DNA from: Rhodocollybia butyracea
Lineage: Eukaryota; Basidiomycota; Agaricomycetes; Agaricales; Omphalotaceae
Assembly (NCBI GenBank): GCA_015501585.1
Contig: JADNRY010000007.1
Coordinates: 62,001-126,000 of the forward strand
DNA length: 64,000 nucleotides
Direction of reading: 5' to 3'
Shown here piece by piece: positions 11,393 to 22,557 of the stretch (positions are counted from its first letter, which is position 1; every line of letters starts with the position of its first letter). The notes under the pieces were generated by a model, which saw only the letters and a list, made by a program, of their open reading frames with translations, ran no database searches and was not told where the DNA came from. The translations under genes were made by a program, and so were the position numbers.

Positions 11393-12820
11393 TCAGATTT
11401 GAAACTTGGCCGAATCTATGTTCTGTCGACGGATCAGCATAAAGCGCAAGATTCGATTCAACAAACGAACCATTTTACACAATCGGGCGACAAGTCCTGC
11501 GAGCTGCAGGATCGTACCCACGCCTTCTAAAATTCGCATGTGGGTAAACCCGATTTCCTAGCAAGCAAAAACTTATTAAACACTTCGTCCCTCATTTATG
11601 ATAAGCCTACCTTGATGTACTCCAACTTCGTATACTCGGGCATACTACACGCGAACGATTGAGTGCTGAACAACCGAGTAAGCTTCAACCGTACCTGTCG
11701 GATGTTTTCACTACACGGAAGATCGTTACGACAATGTCTACCGCGCTATACCCATCATTCCACAAGTCATTGAGCTTGTCCATCGCAGCATCCACCTTTC
11801 CTTCCACGCAAAACTTGATTATGTCTTGCACTATGATGGGATGTGGCTGATCACAGACTTTGAACACATTGTCTCCAGAAACGAAGCCAAACCCAGAGTA
11901 TGTAGACTGAAGGTTGTTGATTGCTTGTCGCATGTCACCTTCAGACGTGAAGATGAGAGCAGTCAAACCATCGTCGTTGTACTTGACCTGAAACGAGTTT
12001 TTAGCCGAGAGTAACGATGCATAAGCGACGACATACCTTCTCCATCTCGCAGATTTCAATTAGACGTTTCAAAAGTTCTTTATCTCTCAGTTTGGCGTAT
12101 CTGAGAATAGCACATCGACTCTGTATCGGCTCTATGATCTTGTTACTCATGTTGCATGCAAGACAGAACCGCGTCGTATTTGAGAAGATTTCCATTGTTC
12201 GCCGAAGCGCTTGCTGAGCACCCGCTGTCATGCTGCCATTATACAGTTATTCAAGGCCACCAAGAGCTGGACTTTGCGGATATTACCTGTCAGCTTCATC
12301 TAGGATGACAATTTTGTGCCTTCCCTGAGGCAACGTGACTTTTTTCTGCGCAAAGGCCTTGATTTTATTTCGAACAACGTCGATACCACTGGTACGCGTA
12401 ATACGCGTCAGAATCGCAATTAAGAAGATATAAGTTCATCACACTCACCGTTCATCCGACGCGTTAAGCTCCAAGACGCCCTCCTTGTAAGCATCGCCCA
12501 GTAACTGATGTGCAAGACAATGTATACTTGTGGTTTTGCCTATACCCGGCATGCCCTGGAAATCTCAGACTCGAATGCTTTCTCTGAGGAGACTGAGCCT
12601 ACAGATATGATGATATGCGGACAATTTCCCTCTCTCGCAATGACTTTGAGGCGTTCTATTGTGTCCGTGTTGCCAACAACATCATCAAGGATTTGAGGCC
12701 TGTATTTCTCGACCCTTCAAGGTGTAAGAAACAAAGATCTCCGGCTCGAAAAACCAATGAAGCATACCAAGGAAGTTCGTAGGGCACCTCTGTGCTGTTG
12801 GCAGCTTTTTTTGAGGTCAT
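11393..12820 (-). CDS. RFC4: replication factor C subunit 4 (clamp loader)
   Basis: AAA+ subunit of the RFC complex that loads PCNA at primer ends. From start ATG 12820: TEVPYELPW, then [15 protein letters not shown], Walker [11 protein letters not shown], the motif [19 protein letters not shown], Walker [24 protein letters not shown] with the SRC motif, [16 protein letters not shown], and C-terminal [20 protein letters not shown]. This order and wording match yeast Rfc4 (human RFC2) better than the other small subunits. At least six short introns are present. After LARLCKM-like sequence the frame continues about 25 residues to TGA 11393-11395, a longer tail than in yeast Rfc4. It is head to head with seryl-tRNA synthetase, with 82 bases between start codons. 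Confidence 0.93.
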
Positions 12821-12902
12821 GGTGATGAAACAACGCGACGTGTGACACAACGCGTGAGCTCAAAACTCACACGACCAGGTCACGTCGTTAGTGATTTTTT
12901 CC
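12821..12902. promoter_or_regulatory. compact bidirectional promoter RFC4 / SerRS
   Basis: Only 82 bases separate the two divergent ATGs (12820 minus, 12903 plus). The segment contains two CACACGT-like stretches and TCACGTCGT, possible shared activator sites; no TATA box is evident. Transcription start sites cannot be placed from sequence. Confidence 0.55.
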
Positions 12903-14459
12903 ATGTCAGCGCGAGCACGTCTCTCTACATTTTTGCGCTCTTGTGAGTTCACTTTCTGCATAACCAGGCCATTCGACTGATAGGCCACTCAGGCAGTACT
13001 CGCTGTTACAGCTCGTCTTCATCTAGAGATAACTATGTACCAGGTTCATCTAGAAACTCCGCCGAGCTTCTTCCACCTCGCCCAAATTACCGCAAAATTT
13101 CCGAAAATTTTGTGTACGGAACGACAAATGCAATAAATCGAAAAGCTTCTCTTCCTCCAGATGCTATAGAGCATGTATCTCGGCTCTATAAAGAGTTTAA
13201 CAGTCTTTCGAGTTCAATAAATGCAAAACGAAATGCTCGTTCCATACTAGGCGAATCAATTGCAGACCAGACTGATCCAGTAGCAAAAGAAGCTGCGCTG
13301 AAAGAAGGAAAAGTCTTGAAGGAGGAAATTGCAGAGCTGGAGGCTACATGTTCACGCGTAGAAAGCGAGCTTCGCGATCTGGCACTACAGATACCCAATG
13401 ACACACACCCTGCCTCGCCTCTAGGTCCCGAATCTGCTGCGGTAACTCTGGCCACACACGGGCCTGCTTGCATACCCGCTTCTCCTACTCGGGATCATCT
13501 TACGGTCGCACGCAAACTCAACCTGGTAGACTTGGAAAGTGCTGCGATAGTGACTGGAAACTCATGGTATTATCTCACTAATGAAGGGGCCTTGCTGGAG
13601 CTTGCACTCACAAACTATGCCATATCCGTAGCAGTGAAGCGCGGTTTCAAGCCTGTCACCACTCCAGACGTTGTTCGCTCAGAAGTTGCACAGAGATGTG
13701 GATTCAAGCCTAGAGATCAGGTACATCCACACCTCACACAGTCTTACCATCTTCATTCGAATTCCCCTGCCTCACGAGAACTTATCCTCGCAGGCACGGC
13801 CGAGGTTCCGCTTGCTGGAATGTTCACGAACAATTTATTGAAAAGCTCAGTACTACCACTCAAGATTGTTGGATCAGGACATGCTTTTCGTGCCGAAGCT
13901 GGTGCTCGAGGAGCTGAAACTCGAGGACTGTACCGTGTCCATCAGTTCACGAAAATTGAACTGTTTGCTGTGACTGCTGCCGAAGGGAGTGAGCAGATGA
14001 TGGAGGAAATGCGAGAGGTTCAAGAATCAATTCTGAATGGTTTGGATATTCCCTTCCGGTTGGTAGTCTTCATGGCGCTTTGAGTTTCTGAGCCTATGCC
14101 TTTTTTTTAGGATCCTCGACATGCCAACAGAAGAACTAGGAGCCAGTGCTTACCGAAAATATGACATTGAAGCCTGGATGCCTGGTCGTGGCCGTTGGGG
14201 AGAGGTCTCGTCATTATCAAACTGCACTGATTATCAAGCCCGTCGCTTGCATATTCGAATGCGCGGGCAGCTTGGAAACCCTTTTGTTCATACCCTAAAT
14301 GGAACTGCCGCCGCAATTCCTCGTCTCATCGTCGCCTTGATTGAGAACGGAGTAGAGTTTGACGACGCTGGGGAGCCTGTTGCAGTAGTTCTCCCAGAAG
14401 TACTTAAACCATTCTGGATCGGAGACTTGCAGAATACGGTCGTCAAATGGAAGACTTAG
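12903..14459 (+). CDS. DIA4: seryl-tRNA synthetase, mitochondrial
   Basis: Class II aminoacyl-tRNA synthetase charging tRNA-Ser, probably in mitochondria. Exon 1 (12903-12942) joins over a 41-base intron (12943-12983) to give an Arg/Ser-rich, acid-free N-terminus ([20 protein letters not shown]), typical of a mitochondrial presequence. Next come the coiled-coil tRNA-binding arm (about 70-150) and the catalytic core: [13 protein letters not shown], motif 2 [20 protein letters not shown] with HQFTKIE, and motif 3 [20 protein letters not shown] second intron is 14059-14110. Without exon 1 the longest open frame lacks a genuine ATG, which supports the two-exon start. The cytosolic enzyme is normally a separate, longer gene. 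Confidence 0.9.
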
Positions 14460-14536
14460 GAAAGTTTTCTATAAAATGATAGAGCATAAAAGTTAACTAA
14501 TTTGTTTAGATATGTAAAATCGTGAAATATCCCTAA

Positions 14537-16321
14537 TCAATCCGCAAAAGGGTCAGCGAAAGGATCATCCGCTGCTGAAAGATGGTTTGTTGTCGCAGAC
14601 CCAGATACTCTTCCTCCCTCATCAGAGGAAGAATAGTAGTGGTCTTTTCCATTATTCTTTGAAGAGGTCGCTCGAGTGTTGTGCGTCTCCTCGTCGGAAG
14701 ACTCGTAATCACTAAAATCGGATAGTGAACCGCGTGCCTCCGCTCCGGCGCTTTCGCCAGACATGCTAGTTGGTCGTATTGGTTGAGGGAGATTGTTCGA
14801 TGATTCACCCAAGGTCCCAAAACTCAAGTCTTCTAGATCGGCGTAGACACCCGTCGATCCATTCCGTATGGATCCATTCAGCTTAGCCTTTTGCACCGCT
14901 GCCTTCTGCTTCTCTTGTAGCTTGTTAACCTCGCTCTCGGTACTGATATGAGCAGAAGCCATCCCTGCCGCGATAGCAGAGGTCGTTTCGTCAGATTTGG
15001 ATTTGGGATCGGTTGACATGCTGTCGTACATTTCCAGCGCAGCGATGATACGATCATTGGTTTCGATAAGGACACCAATGACCTCTTCGTTCTCCACGAG
15101 CTTGAGAGATGAAATGAGCCCAGCTCGATGTAAGTCGGATCACACAAAGGTTACCTGAATATATCGCACGATTTGCTTTCTAGCAAGTTTGGTCTTACCC
15201 AAACATTCTTGAACCCGTTCACTTGATTGAAGGCTTTCTTTCTCGGGATTGACAAGCTGAACTGTAGGCATGAGTGGCGTTCCAACAAGAGAAGTGAATC
15301 AACCATACCGTGATAGCGTTGACCAAGTTGCTAGAAGCTTGTGACGCTTCCACAATGCTACCGAGTACTTTGGGCTTCTCCTACAAAGAGGTGTAAGAAT
15401 GGAGCGTAAGTAGGAAGTCAACATTCAAACCTGTTCAAAGTCGAATGGAGCACGTTTGGGTCTATTCTTCATCTGTGTTTGCTTTAATCTTTCAGACTCT
15501 TCTCTCTGTCGTGCTTCCTCTTTTTCGAGTTTAGCCATCCGCTTTGCTTCCACCTTTTCGGCACGCCTCCGCGCAGCCTCCACCTCCATCGGATCTATTG
15601 TGGATTTGGCGGGTTGTATATCTTTGCACATCTGGTAAAGCTCCGACACACTACGCATAGAGGGATCGGACTGGAACTGCTCATGCCACGACATTAAAAC
15701 TAGTCTTAACTTCTTCTGTACTCGTTTGTCGGCGGAACGATCGCCTGCAATCTGACGCAACGCATCGGTAAGTTGACCATCGGCAAAGGAAGCTAAGAGC
15801 TATGGTAAATTTGGAGCAACAGCAGAGTCGAATGCAAGTACAAACTCTTGAATTTATCGCCGCAATTTTCTACCAGCGCTTTCAAGATCTTTGAAAGGAT
15901 GAGAAGGAAGCGTCAGTAGTATCAAGTTGGAGCTCACAACAAGAGCTCGGTATTGCTGATGAGGGCCTCCATGTTTCAACTTTTTTCGAAGTGCTCGTGA
16001 AGCCTCGCCTGTCCTGGAGAAGGTCAACCAGGTGTTATCAAGATTGCGGTGATGTTAGTACCCAGTTAAACCCTGCAAGTTTATGGAGTCTACAAGTTCT
16101 GGTATGCTGAATAGTTCCAAACATCAATGAGGGCTTGGTAATGAGTTAAAATAAGTTACCCGTCGTATGCTTCTTCAGAGATGTGACTAGCCGTAAGGAT
16201 ATCGACCCAATCGGTAATTGACGACTAGGAGAAGGAAGGAATGAATAAAAGTACCAGTAGAGAGGAAGTCTATGCAGACATGTGGCTTTTCCTTGATAAA
16301 AGCTTGACGAATGGCTGACAT
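14537..16321 (-). CDS. Lsb5-like VHS/GAT-domain endocytic adaptor
   Basis: Likely adaptor linking ubiquitinated cargo, actin and endocytosis, as for yeast Lsb5. Start MSAIRQAFIKEKPH (ATG 16321) is joined by an intron with donor GTCTGC to SSITDWVDILTASHISEEAY. The VHS domain continues through GGPHQQYRALV and ILKALVENCG, to RVQKKLRLVLMSWHEQF. A charged coiled coil (about 15.45-15.6 kb) is followed by a GAT-like helical bundle (SNLVNAI, ARKQIVRYIQ, VIGVLIETNDRIIAALEMYD) and an acidic tail with repeated DPF (DDPFADPFAD), a motif class that binds clathrin adaptor appendages. About seven introns. The 3' end faces SerRS with a 77-base gap. Confidence 0.82.
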
Positions 16322-16501
16322 TGCTGAAGGTCAAGGACAAGAAGCTTCCTGATGCAATTAAACAAAGCGCGCGTCATGTTCACACCACCACCGGAAACGG
16401 GCCGAGAAAATGTCATCTAAACTCGATTCGAAGGCTACATAGAGTATCTGCTACAGTGTAAAGGTACATAATCCAAGTTAAATAGACCACTAGGGCATAA
16501 T

Positions 16502-17799
16502 TTATTCATCTGAAGAATTGTCGTCGTCCATTCGCCCCGCCATGGATTGGGTCATCATTGGTGCAGCCATTTGCTGTTGGCCCATTACGGACTGAGTGGG
16601 ACCTTCCAAGAATAATCTTAATAGAACTGTTTCTAAAGCAGCCACGCTGGCAGTGGGATATGAAAATGACCGAGCGTTCTCGCGAACGTTCTGAAACAAT
16701 GTTTCCATATTCTGCCATCGTTCGTGACTAAGGTCTGCAGTGTGTTGTGCAGGAGGTACTGCAGGAGGAGGAGCGGTAGAAGTAGGAATGGGGGCAGGAG
16801 GAGAGGCGTATTGGTACTGAGTCTGATAATTGTAAGGTTGTGGTGTAGATTGGTAAGTACTCTGAGTCGGAATAGGAGCTACCATGGAAACACCAGACGA
16901 GTAGTTGTTAGTTGGCGAGGACTGTGGTTGTGGAACAGAAGAGGGGCCAGGAATGGGAGTAGATGACGCAGTATTACTGCCAGAATGATCATCGTTGGCA
17001 AACCGTATGTGTTTAGTTGATTTGGTCTTTTCCGCTTCTGCCGCAGCTCGACGACCTCGCCGTGTGAATGGCAAATTGGCAGGACCGATCTCATGAGAGT
17101 GTTGGGAATTGTCTACAGCATTTATTAGCATCGTAAAAGACGATAGAAAGTTGAGCCTAACTTACAACATGCGCGCACTTCATCAGTGTCGAAATATGTC
17201 TTAAAGCTGATAGACGCTGGGCAACCCTGGCCTTCCAGCTAACGATGGCACGAGTCAATCTAAATCGGATACAGGCACTGTTCAGGCCTACCTTACGACT
17301 AGGAACTTTTCTAACCCTTTCGGGGTGCTTTTTCACATATTTCTTTCTCCCACTCCGCGAGTGTCGAGCACAGACCAATTTTGTATGATCTTTGAAACGT
17401 GGTGGTATTGCCTTACTGCCATGTGTATCCCCCTAAACCGAAAGTAAGTAAAGAAGTAAAGTATCAAACAACGAGGACGATGACCTTGACGAACTCAACG
17501 ACCTGTGCTTCTTCCTCTCTTTCTCGCCACTCGTGAAAGGCAGCAAGGTTCGCAAACACTAAAGTATAGCCATCATCTGAATCGCCCGATCCGTAAGGTT
17601 GTTTAGTGGCAGAAGCGGGGGAAATCTTAGTATTGTTGGGAAAAGAATTTGTATTATCTATGGGTGCAAATTGGGCAGGCTGCTGATTTTGCTGTGGATG
17701 GCCGTGGAGGTTCGCTGTTTGGCTATGACTCTGAAGGTGCATCAGATGAGGTGGAGGAGCAAGTGCCATCTCCCCCAGCCTAAAGTGCTGGAAACTCAT
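16502..17799 (-). CDS. FAR1/WRKY-GCM1-type zinc-binding protein
   Basis: Start MSFQHFRLGEMALAPPPH (ATG 17799; an internal Met 11 codons on is also possible), stop 16502-16504. An N-terminal Gln/Pro-rich stretch is followed by an acidic segment (AFHEWREREEEAQVVEFVK). A basic, cysteine/histidine-containing domain comes next: KLVCARHSRSGRKKYVKKHP, then after introns GCPASISFKTYFDTDEV, RACYN, SQHSHEIG. The last two ligands have the C-x22-H-x-H spacing of the FAR1/WRKY-GCM1 zinc fold, with an earlier Cys in VCARH, as in FAR1 and MULE-transposase DNA-binding domains. The C-terminal half is Pro/Gln/Ser-rich with a hydrophobic helix (VAALETVLLRLFLEG). Sequence-specific DNA binding is inference. No transposase catalytic domain is present. 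It is divergent from UTP11 by 140 bases. Confidence 0.68.
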
Positions 17800-17939
17800 A
17801 ATGAGCAAAACGAAATGCGAAAGATTTTCGAAAACTTGTCGAAAAAGTCGAAAGAAGAGAATCAGTTTTGGTCCGACAGTTTTTTACCCGTACTTTGGAC
17901 TTGTTGGGATCACCGGACCGGTTATTCTTTCTTTTCACC
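17800..17939. promoter_or_regulatory. bidirectional promoter FAR1-like / UTP11
   Basis: 140 bases between divergent start codons (17799 minus, 17940 plus). A-rich GAAAA runs are present; no TATA box is obvious. Confidence 0.5.
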
Positions 17940-19075
17940 ATGACCTCGCTTCGCAATTCAATTCACAGACGGAACCACAAAGAAAGGTCCCAGCTTGCAC
18001 ACCGAGCTAAGCTTGGCTTCCTTGAAAAGCACAAAGACTATGTCAAGCGCGCCAAAGATTACCACTCCAAACAGGACAGGTTAACGCGGCTCAAGCAGAA
18101 AGCCGCAGAAAGGAACAAGGATGAATTCTATTTTTCCATGACAAAGGAGAAGACAAAGGTTGGCTGTTCATGATCTTCTCTTTGCGTTCGAGTATTACCC
18201 TTGCAGTAGGGAGGCCTTCATATCAAAGACAGAGGAAATGTTGCATTGCCAACCGACGTTGTCAAAGTTCTCAAAACTCAGGACGAAAACTATATTAGGA
18301 CGATGCGCACTGCTGGCTTAAAAGTAATTATCACCAGTTTTATGCAGCTGACAGAGTTAACAAAGTTCGCAGAAAATCGACAAAATCAAAAATCAACTTA
18401 CCGCTCTTACCGACCTAGTAAAATCCGACGTTTTTGCGCAAGATCCAGGCGATGACAACCTTGATCCAGAGGAACTCGCAGTTCTCCAAGATGCTGGTAT
18501 CTTCTCGAGTCATTCTGGGAAAGGCAAAAAACGCCATATCATTTTTGCAGACGACGAAGCATCGGGTGTGTTAATGCCCTTTTCTCTTATTTTGGCGCTA
18601 ATGCATTCTTGTAGCACGGAACTATATCGGTCCTTCATCATCCTCGCCGAAACTTTCCTCGGTAAAAGCAGATGCTCCAAGTCAATCTGATCTTGGCTGG
18701 ATAGATCCAGACAAAAAACTTCTGTCCAAAAAACAGAAGACTGTAGATGATCATGATATGGACGATGAAGGAGCGAATGAAGAAGTAGAAGGGCTTCAGC
18801 ATCGGCAGCGTCTTTTGAAAGAGCTATCTGCTCGTTTAGTGCGAGACAAACAGATGCGGTATGCGGAACGGGAGTTTGAAATGCAGCGACTAATGATGGG
18901 CAAGGGTTCACGAAAGAAAGTTAGTGCACCACAGAAAATAGGGGATGAAGATGGTTCTGAAGACGACGAAGATGCATTAGATGCGAGAGGAGGAAAGTCT
19001 AGAAAGGTTCCAGTAAAATCAGACGAAACCTACAAACCTAGAGTGTATAAATGGCGCGTCGAACGTAAACGTTAA
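17940..19075 (+). CDS. UTP11: U3 snoRNA-associated protein UTP11 (SSU processome)
   Basis: Component of the 90S/SSU processome needed for 18S rRNA maturation in the nucleolus. The N-terminus, [20 protein letters not shown], then [18 protein letters not shown], matches the family hallmark closely. [36 protein letters not shown] and [16 protein letters not shown] follow across introns. The C-terminal third is charged coiled coil ending with [14 protein letters not shown], a conserved end. The first intron must use acceptor CAGTAG (its last AG), otherwise a stop is created. At least three introns. Length about 260 residues is normal. Confidence 0.93.
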
Positions 19076-19242
19076 CCCTATGTATATGTACTTGCGTTCA
19101 TGTCCATTTGTTCCATTAATTACGAGCGTAAGTTAAGATAGTCCGTAGTGAAAGAATGCTAGATGCTAGTGAGAGAAGGAAGGAGTATTCAAGTGCCGTT
19201 GATAAGCAAAGTACTTGTGCAGTCATTAGAATGTAGCACGTT

Positions 19243-20890
19243 TCAAAATAAGTTCCACGCAAATAAAATGCCACTAATAATCATGACTGGTGCAACCCGC
19301 AAAAGAGTCATCGACGGGACATCGAGTAACGCCTGAGCGTGATTTGACGAAGACGAGGATGAGCCTGAAGATGAACCTGAAGATGAAGAGGTTATAGGGG
19401 TAGCAATTGCTTTGGCGTTGTAGGTAACACCTGGGGTGATATCAACAAAACAATCATATAGGACAACAGAAACACACCATTCGCAGCTGCTGCGACCTCA
19501 AATACAGAGCCATTTCCGTATTCATAAAACTAGGAATAGTGTATGAGAAATGATCCAGACTTTGTGGAGATGTGCTCACATCAACAAGCATAAAAGTGGG
19601 AGGCCTTCCCATGGTAGATTGGCAAGTCGCGACCTGTGCACCTAGAGAGCCTGTGCCTGAAACTGCGTTGGTTTCATTGGCCTGAGAAGGATCCGGTACA
19701 GGTTGTCCAAGAATGAGCTGATCCAAAAAGTGGTTGATAAGAAACATTTGCGTAGAGGTATCACCATTCGAGCGGTTAACAGTGCAGTCGAATGCGGTCT
19801 GGCTTGTTAGGTCAAAGCTTGATTTACAGAAAAAATCCAAGTGAATCAAGGCTCATTGTTAAAAAGCAATAAATATACCTTGTTTCCCAGATGTTGGAGA
19901 ATTCTGTACATAGATGAGAAAGAAAGTTCGGATATTTTTTCGGAGACAACTTACCATCGAGAAGATATGGGACAGTCGTGATATCAGCGTGATTATCTAG
20001 AAATGTAATGAGGCGAGTTCCATTGTCGATAAGAGAGCCAAGAGTCGGCCAGGATGAAGCAGGCATGCTGGAAACCCCAGGCTGATATGAAATTCCGGAT
20101 ACATTGGCAGCCTCAAAAACAGGTGCAAAGGCAGTAGCGGGCATATCATCGATGTTCACAATGAGCAAGACGACCACTACACACACGAAACGATCAGTGT
20201 TTTGATAGACAAACTGATATATAAAATCGTGTAACCTTCATTGGGGTTACTGTCCATCCACGACTTGACTAGGGTGATTATGAACAAAATGAAAGAGACT
20301 CGAAAAGCAACTGTAAAAAACCTTTGGTTAGATAATCTTGCAGGCTTCCACCATCTTGAAGACCCTAGCAAGGTTCAGGACGAAAGGTCAAACTACAAGC
20401 AAAAAGCAAAAGTCTGATGAACATACGCATGATGTATGACACAACTCGATTGTGCCACTGTTATTGTGGGCTTGTGATTGCAGCATTCGGACTCCATCCG
20501 TAAGTTGCTGAGTTACTGAGGACAAAGATCAGGAGAGGTCAAGCACCAGTCGAGCATACAGCTCACTATCATAATCTTGATTTGTAGCAACTGGTAAAAA
20601 TGATTATTCCTTCGCTGCAGATTACACTTTATGTTCACGTACGGTTGTTCACCCCAACCGCGTAGGAATCATGCGTTCCTACCATTGTTATGTTGCCTAA
20701 TGATCTACCGCAGAACTAGAAGGTAAAAATATATATATAAGCGACGCGACCTGGCGAGAATTATCAATACATTTACCTCGCTGTAACCATTACAGACTGT
20801 AGCACGACTAGAGACATGTGCGGCCTCGATATTCAAAGAAAGGAGCACTAAAGCAGCTGCGGCCTGCACAATGCTCTTCGTGAATAGCAT
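19243..20890 (-). CDS. GPI-anchored PLC-like phosphodiesterase
   Basis: Secreted or membrane-anchored protein of the PI-PLC-X-like fungal family. ATG 20890 opens a signal peptide (MLFTKSIVQAAAALVLLSL) followed by CNGYSE. Downstream short exons give VGTHDSYAVG with the first catalytic His, QLTDGVRMLQSQAH, IELCHTSC, LQDGGSLQ, KVKSWMDSNPNEV, VVLLIVNIDD, and the block ending TAFDCTVNRSNG. A Ser/Gly-rich linker precedes a hydrophobic C-terminus (VAPVMIISGILFAWNLF) before TGA 19243-19245, typical of a GPI-anchor signal. About nine introns. Enzyme activity in this fungal family is poorly defined, so lipid cleavage is inference. It is divergent from the AYR1-like gene. Confidence 0.85.
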
Positions 20891-21319
20891 AGCTAGCGAA
20901 GCTGAGAAAGCGAGAATTTTGAAAGCAGGAAAACAAGAGAGTATTATAGGCGATAGCCGCGTAAAAGAGAAGTCGAGAAAACGAGAAGGAGAAGACAAGG
21001 AGAAGATACTGCGATTAGTAACATGATGGAATCTATGTTGGACTGCGGCCGGCGAGACAATGACATACTTTTTGGGCCTGGGACCAGTGACTGTCCAACT
21101 TCTTTCAATGTTCGCCCTATTGTTTTCTCAATCTTTCTCAATTTTCTGAAATGATGGCTTGTAGCGTCGCGTCGAATTGCGTCAAATTAATCCTCGACTA
21201 TCCCTGCCACAGGATCTCAAAATTTCTGTGAGCAGAGCACCGGGCTATCGTACCCGGTCCCGTAAGTATAAATTCAACGGGAACCTGAACTCGAAGGCCT
21301 TCAAAAATCAACGCTGACC
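20891..21319. promoter_or_regulatory. shared upstream region, PLC-like / AYR1-like genes
   Basis: 429 bases between divergent starts. A TATAAAT lies at about 21267-21273, some 50 bases before the AYR1-like ATG, preceded by a GC-rich near-palindrome around 21247-21262 (CTATCGTACCCGGTCCCG). These are candidate promoter elements only. Confidence 0.45.
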
Positions 21320-22307
21320 ATGGCATCTGTCGTACTGGTAACTGGGTGTTCTACTGGAGGGATTGGGGCATACCTGTGCGAGTTTAAGATTTCTACACCT
21401 CTTAATTCCTAACCTGCTCTCTACAAGCTGTGAAGAGTTTGCCGCACAAGGCTGCAAAGTCTATGCCACCGCTCGCAACCCCACTAAAATGGAGAGCATC
21501 ACCCATCCTAGAATTGAAAAACTAGCTCTAGATGTCACAAGCGATGCTGATGTCAATCGCGTCGTTGACCACATCATTGCCAAGGAAGGGAAAATTGATA
21601 TAGTCGTTAACAACGCTGGTACTGGCGCAGCTGGTACGGTCGCCCGTTCAATCACCATTACTTTGTGCTAACTGATCCTAAACATAGGTCCTTTGTTGGA
21701 TCAAACTATGGATACAGTTCAGCAAGTTTTTGACACAAATACGTATGCAATCCTTCGAGTTTGTAAAGCCGTCCTACCATCGATGGCGCGCCGCAAGACA
21801 GGAGTTTTTGTGAATGTCGGATCTGTTGTAGGCGACACGTAAGTATTCGGCTTGCACGCGTACGATTAAGATTTGACCCCAATTCCGTCCTACTTTAGGC
21901 CGGTACCCTGGAATGGGTTGTATTCCGCCACCAAGGCAGCTACTCATATGATCAGCGAAGTCCTCAGCATGGAGTGCAGACCGTTCAACATTTCAGTGAT
22001 GAATGTGGTTCCGGGATCTGTAAGGTCCAATATCTCGACTAACATGACCCAAAACTTCACATTGCCGGAAAATTCTTTATATCTGGATTTCCTACCAAAC
22101 ATCATCAAACGAATCAATGCCAGTCAGACAGGCAACTCTATGCCCACCGAGACTTTTGCGAAGCTTGTGGTCTCAAGAGCGCTGAGCAAGAGGCCCCCTC
22201 TGCGTTTTACGGCCGGAGGAAATTCGATGATTTTTTCCTTTTTTAGATGGCTGCCAAGGGCCTTGGTGCTGGGATATCTCTGGAGGATATATTCGAAGAA
22301 GTCATAG
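21320..22307 (+). CDS. short-chain dehydrogenase, 1-acyl-DHAP reductase-like
   Basis: Classical SDR most similar in layout to yeast Ayr1, the NADPH-dependent 1-acyldihydroxyacetone-phosphate reductase of lipid droplets and ER. Start MASVVLVTGCSTGGIGAYL contains the Rossmann TGxxxGIG. Next come CKVYATARNPTKMESI, the NNAGTGAAG motif, NVGSVVGDT with the catalytic Ser, and YSATKAA (YxxxK). The C-terminal end (MIFSFFRWLPRALVLGYLWR) is hydrophobic, consistent with membrane or droplet association. Three introns, the first ending in CTACAAG before CTGTGAAGAG. Substrate assignment is by family resemblance. Confidence 0.82.
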
Positions 22308-22557
22308 AAACAAGTCCCAATATCTTTTGTTTGTAGAGTCTAATGTAGGAACCAAGTTGCTAATTTGTTATGAATTTGCCAAACATATTTTGAGTGGACT
22401 GGTTGTTTTAATGTGATGCATATGTATCACAATTACTTTAAGGTAGGAAAATCGATACAGGATAACCATACAAAGATATGAAAAAAAACGAAACATTTGA
22501 AAACATCAAAGGTATTGACATAAAAAAAAGTCCTTCCAGAGCAAGAATTAAACATCC

